DNA of 64,000 nt from Pseudomonadota bacterium (lineage in GTDB: Bacteria; Pseudomonadota; Alphaproteobacteria; Rhizobiales; Beijerinckiaceae): the NCBI GenBank assembly GCA_020161575.1, contig JAIUNR010000007.1:62001-126000 (forward strand). Direction: 5' to 3'. Below the pieces are notes generated by a model, which saw only the letters and a list, made by a program, of their open reading frames with translations, was not told the origin of the DNA and searched no databases. The position numbers and the translations under genes are program-made. Below, piece by piece: positions 53,086-61,865 of this stretch; the first letter of the stretch is position 1, and the number at the start of each line of letters is the position of its first letter.

Positions 53086-53143
53086 GGTTGCCAAAATTAG
53101 CAACCATAAGGTTGCGTACAGCGCTTCGATGATAAAGGCAACC
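53086..53143. promoter_or_regulatory. Operator region: four GGTTGC/GCAACC half-sites
   Basis: Half-sites lie at 53086-53091 (GGTTGC), 53100-53105 (GCAACC), 53110-53115 (GGTTGC) and 53138-53143 (GCAACC). The middle two form the 16-base palindrome GCAACC-ATAA-GGTTGC. It lies 47-104 bases upstream of the SRPBCC-ArsR pair and is the likely ArsR binding site. Confidence 0.7.
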
Positions 53144-53201
53144 AAAAAGGTACATTTGTGTTTTCCGTGCTCACAGAGCAGAATCGAGGCATAAGGACTT
53201 C

Positions 53202-55007
53202 ATGTCCATCCGCCGCCTCGACCCCATTCTCATTGATCAGATCGCCGCCGGCGAGGTTATCGAGCGCCCCGCTGCCGCCGTAAAAGAACTGGTCGAGAAC
53301 GCCATTGATGCCGGCGCAAGGCGGATTGCCGTGCGCATCGAACAGGGGGGACGACGGCTCATCCGCGTGAGCGATGACGGCTTCGGCATGGGGCCAGAGG
53401 ATCTCGCGCTTGCTATCGAGCGCCATGCGACCTCGAAAATTCCCGATGGCAGCCTCGAACGTATTTCGACGCTCGGCTTTCGTGGCGAGGCGCTGCCCTC
53501 CATCGGCGCGGTGGCCCGGCTCACCATCACGTCACGGCCTCGCCTCACGGGTCAAAACAGCCAGCAGGCGCATCGTATCCGTGTCGATGCCGGGCGGGTG
53601 GAAGCGCCGCGTCCTGCTGCGCTGGATCAAGGCACCCGGATCGAGGTCGAGGACCTTTTCCACGCAACGCCCGCGCGGCTGAAATTCCTCAAGGGGGATC
53701 GCGCCGAGGCTCAGGCCGCGGCTCTGGTGATCCGTCGGCTGGCGATGGCGCATCCCGAAATCGCGTTCCAGCTGGAGGGTGACCACCTTTCCGGTCTCGA
53801 TTTGCCGGTGGAATCTGGTGAAAACGGCGCAAGGCGGCGCATCAGCCGCATTCTCGGCGCCGATTTCGGGGAAAACGCCGTCGAGGTCGCCAGCCAGCGT
53901 GGCGCGATGCGCGTCAGCGGGCTTGTTTCCCTGCCCACGCATCACCGTGCCAGCGCGCTCGATCAATATCTGTTCGTCAATGGCCGTCCGGTGCGTGACA
54001 AACTGTTGATCGGCGCGCTCAAGGCCGCCTATGCCGATACGATCGTCGCGGGGCGGCACCCGGTGGTCGCGCTGTTTCTCGAAACCGATCCGGCGAGCGT
54101 CGATGTCAATGTCCACCCCGCCAAGCTGGAGGTGCGCTTTCGCGAGAGCGAGGCTGTGCGCTCTCTGCTGATCGGCGCGATCCGCGACGCCCTGGCTTCA
54201 GCTGGGCATCAGGCATCGAACCGAGGCGGGGTCGCGATGCTGGCGCGGCTTCAGGCGCAGGGTATCACGCATCTTGCGCCGCGTCCGCCCGAGCGCCCGC
54301 TCTCCTTCGTGTTTCCTGAGGGGCCACCCAGGCATGCCACGGCCATGCCCGCGCCCGCACGCTATCAGGCCGGCTTTGCCGAAACGATGCCCGCCGAAGC
54401 GTCGCCCGCTGACACGGATGCGCCGATGCCGCCACTCGGCTATGCCCGCGCGCAGTTTCACGAGACCTACATCCTCGCGCAGAACGGGGATGGCGTGGTG
54501 ATCGTCGATCAACACGCGGCGCATGAAAGGCTGGTCTATGAGCGCCTGAAGAAGGCGCGGCTGAACGGTCCTGTGCCGACACAGCCGCTCTTGATCCCGG
54601 TGATCGTCGATCTGCCGGAAGCTATCCGCGCGGCTCTGCTTGATCTTGCCGAAGAGCTGGCTTCCGACGGGTTGGTGATCGACCCCTTTGGACCCGGCGC
54701 TATCGCCGTGCAGGAAGTACCGGCTGCGCTTGCCGGAGCGGATATCGTCACGATGGTGCGCGACCTTGCCGATCGCGTGGGCGAGTTCGGCGGCGCCGAG
54801 AGTCTCGCGGCACGGCGCGATCACGTCTTGAAGACCATGGCCTGCCATCACTCGATCCGCGCCGGGCGCCGGATGAAGCTCGAGGAGATGGATGCGCTTT
54901 TGCGCGAGATGGAAGCGACACCGGGTTCAGGCCAATGCAACCATGGCCGCCCGACCTATATCTCCCTCGGTCTCAAGGATCTCGAACGGCTGTTCGGCCG
55001 GAGCTAG
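53202..55007 (+). CDS. mutL: DNA mismatch repair protein MutL
   Basis: A 601-residue protein with the GHKL ATPase motifs ELVENAIDAGA, SDDGFGM, RHATSKI and GFRGEALPSI, then a flexible linker and the C-terminal dimerisation domain. The endonuclease motif DQHAAHERLVYE (DQHA-x2-E-x4-E) is conserved, along with ACHHSIRAGRRM and GQCNHGRPT, so it is predicted to nick DNA, as in most bacteria without MutH. The length is normal for alphaproteobacteria. Confidence 0.95.
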   Translation: MSIRRLDPILIDQIAAGEVIERPAAAVKELVENAIDAGARRIAVRIEQGGRRLIRVSDDGFGMGPEDLALAIERHATSKIPDGSLERISTLGFRGEALPSIGAVARLTITSRPRLTGQNSQQAHRIRVDAGRVEAPRPAALDQGTRIEVEDLFHATPARLKFLKGDRAEAQAAALVIRRLAMAHPEIAFQLEGDHLSGLDLPVESGENGARRRISRILGADFGENAVEVASQRGAMRVSGLVSLPTHHRASALDQYLFVNGRPVRDKLLIGALKAAYADTIVAGRHPVVALFLETDPASVDVNVHPAKLEVRFRESEAVRSLLIGAIRDALASAGHQASNRGGVAMLARLQAQGITHLAPRPPERPLSFVFPEGPPRHATAMPAPARYQAGFAETMPAEASPADTDAPMPPLGYARAQFHETYILAQNGDGVVIVDQHAAHERLVYERLKKARLNGPVPTQPLLIPVIVDLPEAIRAALLDLAEELASDGLVIDPFGPGAIAVQEVPAALAGADIVTMVRDLADRVGEFGGAESLAARRDHVLKTMACHHSIRAGRRMKLEEMDALLREMEATPGSGQCNHGRPTYISLGLKDLERLFGRS

Positions 55008-55030
55008 GACATCCGCCGATCATGCTGGAT

Positions 55031-55116
55031 CGTCATTGCGAGGAGGCTTTGCGGGAAGCCGACGCGGCAATCCATTTTTCTGGATCGCCGCGTCGCTGGC
55101 GCTCCTCGCGATGACG
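55031..55116. repeat. Palindromic intergenic repeat, copy B
   Basis: Ends CGTCATTGCGAG and CTCGCGATGACG form an inverted repeat with one mismatch, and the core GGCAATCCA / TGGATCGCC is shared with copy A at 23595-23673. It sits between convergent mutL and rsmD. Confidence 0.8.
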
Positions 55117-55148
55117 GGACGACCGGTTCACTTAGATCGGAAAATGCC

Positions 55149-55706
55149 CTAATCGGGCATTCTGGCGAAAACCAGCTGTGTCTCGCCAGCCTTGCGGCGG
55201 TCGATCTCGATGAGCGGCGCGGGCAGCGCGATTTCGGCGCTCGCGCGCTCCTCCAGCATGATCAGCGCGCCGGGCGCGAGCCAACCGCCGCGGATCGCGG
55301 AGGCGAGCGCGGCCTCTCCGAGCCCTTTGCCATAGGGCGGATCGCAAAAAACGAGGGTGAACGGGGTGAAGGGCGAAACCTCGCCCAGCTTGGTCGCATC
55401 GCGCCTGAGGATGCGCGTCACGCCGCCAAGGCCCAAAGACTCGACATTCTCGCGCTGGAGACCCCGCGCTTCGGCGCCGATATCGACCATCACCGCGAAA
55501 GAGGCACCGCGTGATATCGCCTCGATGGCGTTGGCGCCCGTGCCTGCGAAGAGGTCGAGCACGCGCGCGCCATCGAGCGCAATATCCAGTCCATGCGCGA
55601 GGATGTTGAACAGGCTCTCGCGCATCCGGTCCGTGGTTGGCCGGATGGAATCGGAATGCGGGCCTTTCAGCACCCGCCCGCCAAGGCGACCGCCGACAAC
55701 CCGCAT
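55149..55706 (-). CDS. rsmD: 16S rRNA (guanine-966-N2)-methyltransferase RsmD
   Basis: A 185-residue SAM-dependent methyltransferase. It begins MRVVGGRLGGRVLKGP and has PTTDRMRESLFNIL, the SAM-binding VLDLFAGTGANAIEAISRGA and the catalytic FCDPPYGKGLG (DPPY motif). It modifies G966 of 16S rRNA. It ends three bases before the pseudouridine synthase begins its stop, so the two probably form an rRNA-modification operon. Confidence 0.94.
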   Translation of the reverse strand: MRVVGGRLGGRVLKGPHSDSIRPTTDRMRESLFNILAHGLDIALDGARVLDLFAGTGANAIEAISRGASFAVMVDIGAEARGLQRENVESLGLGGVTRILRRDATKLGEVSPFTPFTLVFCDPPYGKGLGEAALASAIRGGWLAPGALIMLEERASAEIALPAPLIEIDRRKAGETQLVFARMPD

Positions 55707-55709
55707 CGA

Positions 55710-58157
55710 TCAGCCCCGGTCGCGCGGGGGGCGCTTGCCACCCGGTTTACCGCCGAAGGGTTTGCCGCCGGAAGGTCTCCCGCCGGGTTTGCCTGTGAAG
55801 GGACGTTCGCCGCGCGGCTTGCGGAAGCCCCCTTCAGCGCCATCCTCGCGCGGGGGCCTCGCCTTGAAGGGCCGGTCTCCCCGTGCTTCATCACGCGGCG
55901 CGCGTGCCTTGTACGGACGATCCCCGCCGGCCTCGTCGCGCGGGGGACGCGGACGGAAGGGGCGATCGCCATCCGGGCGCTGCGGGCGGTCGCCATCGAA
56001 ACGCGGCTTGCGCGGGCGAGCATCCCCTTCATCGCGGTTGAAGCGCGGTTTGCGGAATTCGCCTTGGGCGCGATCCTCGCGCGGCGCGCGCGCCTTGTAC
56101 GGGCGATCTCCGCCGGCCTCGTCGCGCGGGGGACGCGGACGGAAGGGGCGATCGCCATCCGGGCGCTGCGGACGGTCGCCGTCGAAACGCGGCTTGCGGG
56201 GACGGGTGTCCCCTTCCTCGCGGTCAAAGCGCGGTTTGCGCGGACGAAAATCCCGTTCGCCACCCTCGTCGCGATCGAAACGGGGCTTGAAATCCCGTCC
56301 TCCGTCACGGCGCGGACGGCGTTCTTCACGAAAATCGCCATCTTCCCGCACGCGGCGCGGCGGCTCTTCCGGCGGAAGCTCCACCTTCACCACGCGCTCC
56401 ACCTTGACCACGCGGCCCTTGCGATCCGAGACCTTCTCGCGGGTGAGCTTCAGATCCTTCGCTTCGCCGGAAAGGGCGAGTTCGCGCTTTTCGCCGGGCT
56501 TGCGGCGATCGAAGCGCTTGCGAACGGGTTCTTCCTGCGTGAGCGCGGCGCGATCGGCGGCGCTTTCGCGGCGGGGGCCGTCGAAATAGGCGCCAGCCTC
56601 CTCGGCCAGCCTTGGACCGAGCTGGTCCTTGAGCGTGCGCGTGCGCACTTCCTCAAGCGCGCCTTCACCCAGATCCTCAAGCTGGAACGGGCCGAAGGAG
56701 ACACGGATCAGCCGCGTGACATGCAGGCTGAAATATTCCAGCACGCGCTTGATCTCGCGGTTCTTGCCTTCGCGAAGATCCATCACGAGCCAGGCATTGT
56801 CGCCGATCTCGCGTTCGAGCGTGGCGACGATCGGGCCGTATTCGATTCCCTCGATGGTGATGCCTTCGCGCAGGGTGTCGAGCATCGCCTGATCGACATC
56901 GCCATGCACGCGCACGCGGTAGCGGCGCAACCAGCCGGTTTCGGGCAAGGCGAGAACACGCGCGAGCCCGCCATCATTGGTGAGCAGCATCAGCCCTTCG
57001 GTATTGATATCGAGCCGCCCCACGGAGACGACCCGCGGCATATCCGCGGGAAGATGATCAAAAACAGTCGGGCGGCCTTCGGGGTCCGAGGCGGTTGTCA
57101 CCAACCCGCGCGGCTTGTGATAGAGCCAGAGGCGGGTACGTTCGCGTTCCGGCAGGGGCTGGCCATCGACGAGGATGCGGTCTCGCGCCGTGACATCGAG
57201 CGCTGGGCTCTCGATGACGGTGCCGTTGACCGAGACCCGCCCGGCCACCACCCAATCCTCTGCCTCACGGCGCGAGCACAGGCCGGCGCGAGCCATGACA
57301 CGGGCGATCCGCTCGCCTTCGAGCGCGAAACCCGCTTCATCCTGCCGGGGGGCTTCCCGGCCACGACGCTGCCGCTCTTCGTCCCGGCGAGGTGGCGGGG
57401 CGCCATCCTGACCAAAGCGTGGCTTGAAGGGGCGGTCGCGGTCCTCACCCGGTCGGCGCGACCGGAACGGACGGTCGCCCTCGGCGCGGGGCGGACGGTC
57501 GCCATCGCGGTTGAAGCGTGGCTTGAACGGCCTTTCGCCACCGGCATCGTCGCGCGGGGGGCGCGGCCGGAACGGACGGTCACCCTCGGCGCGGGGCGGG
57601 CGGTCGCCATCGCGGTTGAAACGCGGCTTGAACGGCCTTTCGCCGCCTGCATCATCGCGCGGGGGGCGCGGCCGGAAGGGGCGATCACCCTCGGCGCGGG
57701 GCGGGCGGTCGCCGTCGCGGTTGAAGCGCGGCTTGAACGGCCTTTCGCCACCGGCATCGTCGCGCGGGGGGCGCGGCCGGAACGGACGGTCACCCTCGGC
57801 GCGGGGCGGGCGATCACCGTCACGGTTGAAACGCGGCTTGAACGGCCTTTCGCCACCGGCATCGTCGCGCGGGGGGCGCGGCCGGAACGGACGGTCACCC
57901 TCGGCGCGGGGCGGGCGGTCGCCATCGCGGTTGAAGCGTGGCTTGAACGGCCGCTCGTCCCCGCGAGCCTCGTCCATACGCGGCTTGAAGCCCCTTTTGG
58001 GCCTGGAATCGGCAGAAGGCGCGTCTTCGCGGCTGCGGAACGGGCGCTTTTCGCGCGGGGATTGGTCACGCGCGGAATCGGAGCGCGGCGCGCTCGCACG
58101 GGGGCGGGAATCGCGGGGCTTGCCACCGCGACGATTGTCGTTATCGCTATCGGTCAT
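55710..58157 (-). CDS. rRNA pseudouridine synthase (RsuA/RluB family) with long repeat tails
   Basis: An 815-residue protein in which only about residues 280-520 are the enzyme: an S4 RNA-binding domain ([23 protein letters not shown]), the catalytic motif [13 protein letters not shown] (Asp383) and [13 protein letters not shown]. The first 275 residues include four complete and one partial 35-residue repeats rich in Arg, Pro and Asp; the C-terminal 280 residues carry related [12 protein letters not shown] and FRKPRF units. Both tails should be disordered and RNA-binding. Typical family members have 240-320 residues. It is followed by rsmD. Confidence 0.9.
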   Translation of the reverse strand: MTDSDNDNRRGGKPRDSRPRASAPRSDSARDQSPREKRPFRSREDAPSADSRPKRGFKPRMDEARGDERPFKPRFNRDGDRPPRAEGDRPFRPRPPRDDAGGERPFKPRFNRDGDRPPRAEGDRPFRPRPPRDDAGGERPFKPRFNRDGDRPPRAEGDRPFRPRPPRDDAGGERPFKPRFNRDGDRPPRAEGDRPFRPRPPRDDAGGERPFKPRFNRDGDRPPRAEGDRPFRSRRPGEDRDRPFKPRFGQDGAPPPRRDEERQRRGREAPRQDEAGFALEGERIARVMARAGLCSRREAEDWVVAGRVSVNGTVIESPALDVTARDRILVDGQPLPERERTRLWLYHKPRGLVTTASDPEGRPTVFDHLPADMPRVVSVGRLDINTEGLMLLTNDGGLARVLALPETGWLRRYRVRVHGDVDQAMLDTLREGITIEGIEYGPIVATLEREIGDNAWLVMDLREGKNREIKRVLEYFSLHVTRLIRVSFGPFQLEDLGEGALEEVRTRTLKDQLGPRLAEEAGAYFDGPRRESAADRAALTQEEPVRKRFDRRKPGEKRELALSGEAKDLKLTREKVSDRKGRVVKVERVVKVELPPEEPPRRVREDGDFREERRPRRDGGRDFKPRFDRDEGGERDFRPRKPRFDREEGDTRPRKPRFDGDRPQRPDGDRPFRPRPPRDEAGGDRPYKARAPREDRAQGEFRKPRFNRDEGDARPRKPRFDGDRPQRPDGDRPFRPRPPRDEAGGDRPYKARAPRDEARGDRPFKARPPREDGAEGGFRKPRGERPFTGKPGGRPSGGKPFGGKPGGKRPPRDRG
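57465..57956 (-). repeat. Tandem 105-base repeat inside the pseudouridine synthase gene
   Basis: Four full copies and one partial copy, each encoding 35 residues (unit starts [16 protein letters not shown]), span protein residues 68-231. Copies differ by only a few bases, suggesting recent expansion or gene conversion. The number of copies is likely to vary between strains. Confidence 0.9.
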
Positions 58158-58229
58158 CGTGCGCTTCTATCAGGAAGGTCCGGGGGTTGCGAGAGGCCGC
58201 AGGAGTTTATTTCATCAAGGATAACAGGC

Positions 58230-58700
58230 ATGCGGGGTGATCATGCCCGGCTGGAGGCGCGCGAATCCGGCTTCGATCTCGCCTTTGCGGAGGCAGAAGC
58301 GGCGCGTGCGCGGGGCGAGGTGCCGATCGGCGCCGCCATCCTGCTCGACGGCGTGCCCATCGCGAGGGCCGGCAACCGGACGCGCGAGCTCAACGATCCG
58401 ACCGCGCATGCTGAAATTCTTGCGATCCGCATGGCCTGCGCGGCGATAGGCTCCGAACGCATCGGCGGCGCGGATCTCTACGTGACGCTCGAACCCTGCC
58501 CGATGTGCGCGGGCGCCATTTCCTTCGCGCGGATCCGTCGGCTTTATTATTCAGCTTCCGACCCCAAGGGCGGGGGTGTGGAGCACGGAGCGCGCGTCTT
58601 CTCGCATCCGACCTGCCACCACGCGCCGGAAATCTATTCCGGCATCAGGGAGGGAGAGTCGGCGGCGATGCTGCGCGATTTCTTCCGGGAAATGCGCTGA
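58230..58700 (+). CDS. tadA: tRNA adenosine(34) deaminase TadA
   Basis: A 156-residue zinc deaminase with the HAE motif (His60, Glu62) and PCPMC (Cys90, Cys93), followed by the family stretch RLYYSASDPKGGGVEHGARVF. It converts A34 of tRNA-Arg(ACG) to inosine. The N terminus is usual in length from the ATG at 58230. It is divergent from the pseudouridine synthase with a 72-base gap. Confidence 0.94.
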   Translation: MRGDHARLEARESGFDLAFAEAEAARARGEVPIGAAILLDGVPIARAGNRTRELNDPTAHAEILAIRMACAAIGSERIGGADLYVTLEPCPMCAGAISFARIRRLYYSASDPKGGGVEHGARVFSHPTCHHAPEIYSGIREGESAAMLRDFFREMR

Positions 58701-58711
58701 GGCTATGCAGA

Positions 58712-59554
58712 TCAGTCCCCGCTTCGGAAGGGCTGGGAGAGGATCGATTCCACGGCGCCGGCTAAGCCTTCGGATGCGGCGAGGATTTTCCTGGCGGCGA
58801 AGAAATCAAGTGCGTTGAAGCCTTCCACGGGCGCTTTCAGGCGGCGTACCGGGCGGATTTCCGCCAGGGCCTGGGCATCCGCCAAAGCGGCCTGCATGAG
58901 ATCATAGACGCGAAATCCCGTCTCCACCGCGCCGGGGATGATCGCGCTTTCCTCGCGTGCGGCGGCGCGCGAGACATCGATGGCGAGGATCACATCCACC
59001 TGTCTGGTGATCGCGCGGATCGGCAGGGGATCGACCGTTCCGCCATCGACCAGCACGCGGTTTTCGAAGACGACGGGTTTGACGAGACCGGGGATCGCCA
59101 TCGAGGCGGCAATGGCGGGCGCGAGCGGACCTTCGGAAAAGGCGATGCGCTCGAGACGGTGGAAATCCGCTGCGACGACACAAAGAGGGATATCAAGATC
59201 CTCGAAACGCGGCGGGATCAGATCGGGCAGGAAGCGGGCCAGAACATCCGCCGCATCCACGAGCATCGGATTGGCGAGGCCACCCTTCCACAGATCCGCG
59301 AAACGCCCCACGCGCGCGCGAAAGAGCTTGGTCATCACCTCGGTGCGGTTGCGGAAATCGCGCAAGGCGAGCTGGCGCAGATCCGCGCCGCGCGCGCCGC
59401 CGGCATAGGCCGCGCCAAGAATGGCGCCGATGGAGGTTCCCGCGATCTCGACCGGGCGGATGCCCAGCCGGTCCAGCGTTTCGAGTACGACGATATGGGC
59501 GAGGCCGCGTGCGCCGCCGGAACCGAGGACGAGACCGACACGTGGCTTCGTCAT
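58712..59554 (-). CDS. Patatin-like phospholipase family protein
   Basis: A 280-residue serine lipase-like protein with the oxyanion motif GSGGARGLAH, nucleophile motif GTSIG and the catalytic Asp in DGGTVDPLP, all present. It resembles RssA/YchK-type cytoplasmic patatin proteins. There is no signal peptide. Its ATG overlaps the stop of the upstream dehalogenase-like gene by four bases (ATGA), so the two are co-translated. The lipid substrate is unknown. Confidence 0.9.
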   Translation of the reverse strand: MTKPRVGLVLGSGGARGLAHIVVLETLDRLGIRPVEIAGTSIGAILGAAYAGGARGADLRQLALRDFRNRTEVMTKLFRARVGRFADLWKGGLANPMLVDAADVLARFLPDLIPPRFEDLDIPLCVVAADFHRLERIAFSEGPLAPAIAASMAIPGLVKPVVFENRVLVDGGTVDPLPIRAITRQVDVILAIDVSRAAAREESAIIPGAVETGFRVYDLMQAALADAQALAEIRPVRRLKAPVEGFNALDFFAARKILAASEGLAGAVESILSQPFRSGD

Positions 59555-60450
59555 GCGAGGAACCGCCTCAGCGCGGCCAGCGTGGCTTGCGGATTTTCCT
59601 CGGCGAGGAAATGGCCGCTCGCGATGGCTTCGCCCTGTGCCTCCGGCGCGAAATCCCGCCAGACATCGAGCGGGGAGGCGCCTGCCGCCGGAATTCCCGC
59701 CTCGCCCCAGAGGATAAGCGTCGGACAGGAAATGACGCGGCCCGCCGCGCGATCCGCCGCATCCGCCTCGCTGTCGAGCGTGGCGCCGGCACGATAATCC
59801 TCGCAGGTCGCGTGAATACGTGAAGGTTCGTTGAAGAAGGCGCGATAATGGCGCAAGGCGCGCTTGTCGAAGGCGGTGAGATCCTTCGTCGCCGTCCAGC
59901 TCGCGAGCGTGTGCTCGAGCCATTCCACCGGCGCCTGCCCGATCAGCCTTTCCGGCATCGGCGCGGCCTGCGCGAGAAAACTCCAGTGATAGACCTGCAT
60001 GGCGCGCTTGGCGTCCATGCGCTCCCACATCGCAAGCGTGGGGATAATATCGAGAATGGCGAGCCGTTCGATGCGGCCGGGATGGTCGAGCGCGAGGCGG
60101 TAGCCCACCCGCGCGCCGCGGTCATGCCCGACCATGGCGGCCCGCGTGAAGCCGAGTTCATCGATCACGCGCAGCACGTCGCGGCCCATGGCGCGCTTCG
60201 AATAGGTCTCGTGATCGGGGCTTCCTGCCGGCGCGCTCGACCAGCCATAACCGCGCAGATCCATCGCGATCACGGTGTGATCTTCGGCAAGGGCGGGCGC
60301 GATGCGGTGCCACATCACATGCGTCTGGGGAAAGCCATGCAGCAGAACCAGCGGCTTGCCACTGCCGCCGATGCGGCAGAAGACGTTGCCTTCCTCGGTT
60401 GCGATCGTGCGGCTTTCAAAGCCGGGGAAGAGATCGGCCAGATCGGCCAT
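59551..60450 (-). CDS. Alpha/beta hydrolase, fluoroacetate-dehalogenase type
   Basis: A 299-residue haloacid dehalogenase of the alpha/beta-hydrolase fold. The nucleophile is Asp110 in GHDRG, the acid is Asp134, and the base is His280 (SGHF). Arg111 and Arg114 (carboxylate binding) and His155, Trp156, Tyr219 (halide pocket) are all present, with the same numbering as I recall for the characterised fluoroacetate dehalogenase RPA1163 of Rhodopseudomonas palustris. It hydrolyses fluoroacetate or chloroacetate to glycolate in that family. Its product would feed the glcDEF pathway elsewhere in this window. Confidence 0.88.
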   Translation of the reverse strand: MADLADLFPGFESRTIATEEGNVFCRIGGSGKPLVLLHGFPQTHVMWHRIAPALAEDHTVIAMDLRGYGWSSAPAGSPDHETYSKRAMGRDVLRVIDELGFTRAAMVGHDRGARVGYRLALDHPGRIERLAILDIIPTLAMWERMDAKRAMQVYHWSFLAQAAPMPERLIGQAPVEWLEHTLASWTATKDLTAFDKRALRHYRAFFNEPSRIHATCEDYRAGATLDSEADAADRAAGRVISCPTLILWGEAGIPAAGASPLDVWRDFAPEAQGEAIASGHFLAEENPQATLAALRRFLA

Positions 60451-60509
60451 GGCTTGATCCTCTCATCAGGCAGGAGCACCCGGATCGCGCGTATTCTCGA
60501 CAGGTTCGG

Positions 60510-61781
60510 TCAGGATTTTCCCAGCCGTGCGAGGCCCTTCGCCCCGATATCCGAGCGGCAGAACCCTTCCGGCCAATCGATTTTCGCAACGGCATCATAG
60601 GCCCGCCGGCGCGCCTGCGGAAGATCGTCGCCGGTCGCGCAGATCGTGAGCACCCGCCCGCCATTGGCGGTGACCCGGCCATCCCGCGCGCTCGTGCCGG
60701 CATGAAAGACGATCGCGCCCGGCATGGCGCCGGCGGCTTCGAGCCCGCCGATCACGCTGCCCTTGGGATAATCGCCGGGATAGCCCTTCGCCGCCATCAC
60801 CACGCCAACGGCGCAAAGCAGCTTGAGGCGCACGTCGATCTCGCGCAGCCGCCCCTTGGCCGTGGCTTCGAGGATATCCAGCAGGTCCGTTTCGAGCCGG
60901 AGCATCAGCACCTGGCATTCGGGGTCACCGAAACGGCAATTATATTCGATGAGCTTTGGCCCTTCCGGCCCGATCATCAGCCCCGCGAAGAGAATGCCGC
61001 GAAACGGCATCCCGCGCCGGACCATCTCGCGCATGGTCGGCGCGACGATGGCCTCGATCGCTGTTTTCTCGACCGTTTCGCTCACAACGGGTGCGGGTGA
61101 ATAGGCGCCCATGCCGCCGGTATTGGGGCCTTCATCGCCGTCGAAGACGCGCTTGTGATCCTGTGCCGAACCCAGCGGAACGATCGTCTCGCCATCGACG
61201 AAGCAGAAGAAGCTCGCTTCCTCGCCCACCAGCATTTCCTCGAGAACCACCTTCGCGCCGGCCTCATTGGCATAGAGCGCGCGGATCGCCGTCTCGGCCT
61301 CGGCTTGTGTCGCGGCGACGGTGACGCCCTTGCCGGCCATCAGCCCGTCATATTTCACGACGATGGGCGCGCCCTTCTCGCTCAGATGGGCGAGGGCGGC
61401 GGCTTGATCGGTGAAGGTCGCGTAATGCGCGGTCGGTGCCTTGGCGGCGGCGCAGATCTGCTTGGTGAAATCCTTCGAGCCTTCAAGCTGTGCAGCCGCC
61501 TTGGAGGGGCCGAAGACCGGAAATCCGGCGCCCTGGAGATCATCGGCCAGGCCGGCGACCAGCGGTGCCTCCGGCCCGACGACGACGAGATCGATCGCCT
61601 CCTTGCGGCACAGGGCGATGATAGCGGCATGGTTCGCCACATCCACGGCCACGTTCGTTCCAAGCATTGCCGTGCCGGGATTGCCGGGGGCCACGAAGAG
61701 GCGGGCGAGGCGCGGGCTTTTCGCGATCGCCCAGGCCAGCGCATGTTCGCGTCCGCCGCCGCCGATGAGAAGAACGTTCAT
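60510..61781 (-). CDS. purD: Phosphoribosylamine-glycine ligase
   Basis: A 423-residue ATP-grasp enzyme of purine synthesis. It begins MNVLLIGGGGREHALAWAI, with GPEAPLVAGLADDL, the ATP-grasp stretches GAPIVVKYDGLMAGKGVTVA and VLEEMLVGEEASFFCFVDGETIVPLGSAQDHKR, and NTGGMGAYSPAP. Length and order are standard. It is divergent from xseA with an 84-base gap. Confidence 0.96.
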   Translation of the reverse strand: MNVLLIGGGGREHALAWAIAKSPRLARLFVAPGNPGTAMLGTNVAVDVANHAAIIALCRKEAIDLVVVGPEAPLVAGLADDLQGAGFPVFGPSKAAAQLEGSKDFTKQICAAAKAPTAHYATFTDQAAALAHLSEKGAPIVVKYDGLMAGKGVTVAATQAEAETAIRALYANEAGAKVVLEEMLVGEEASFFCFVDGETIVPLGSAQDHKRVFDGDEGPNTGGMGAYSPAPVVSETVEKTAIEAIVAPTMREMVRRGMPFRGILFAGLMIGPEGPKLIEYNCRFGDPECQVLMLRLETDLLDILEATAKGRLREIDVRLKLLCAVGVVMAAKGYPGDYPKGSVIGGLEAAGAMPGAIVFHAGTSARDGRVTANGGRVLTICATGDDLPQARRRAYDAVAKIDWPEGFCRSDIGAKGLARLGKS

Positions 61782-61865
61782 GAATGCCCCGTCTGAAACG
61801 AAAATGCGTGGGTACGTTTCCTGCGCTGTAGCATCCCGGCGCGCGCATCTCTACACTTGCGCGCG

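Noticed and set aside
57465-57956. CRISPR-like array
   Set aside because: The regular 105-base spacing is coding tandem repeat in frame, with no variable spacers between short repeats.
55593-58700. A 1035-codon open frame on the plus strand opposite the pseudouridine synthase
   Set aside because: It is produced by the GC-rich repeats read antisense; the composition is low-complexity and its only real domain is tadA at the 3' end.
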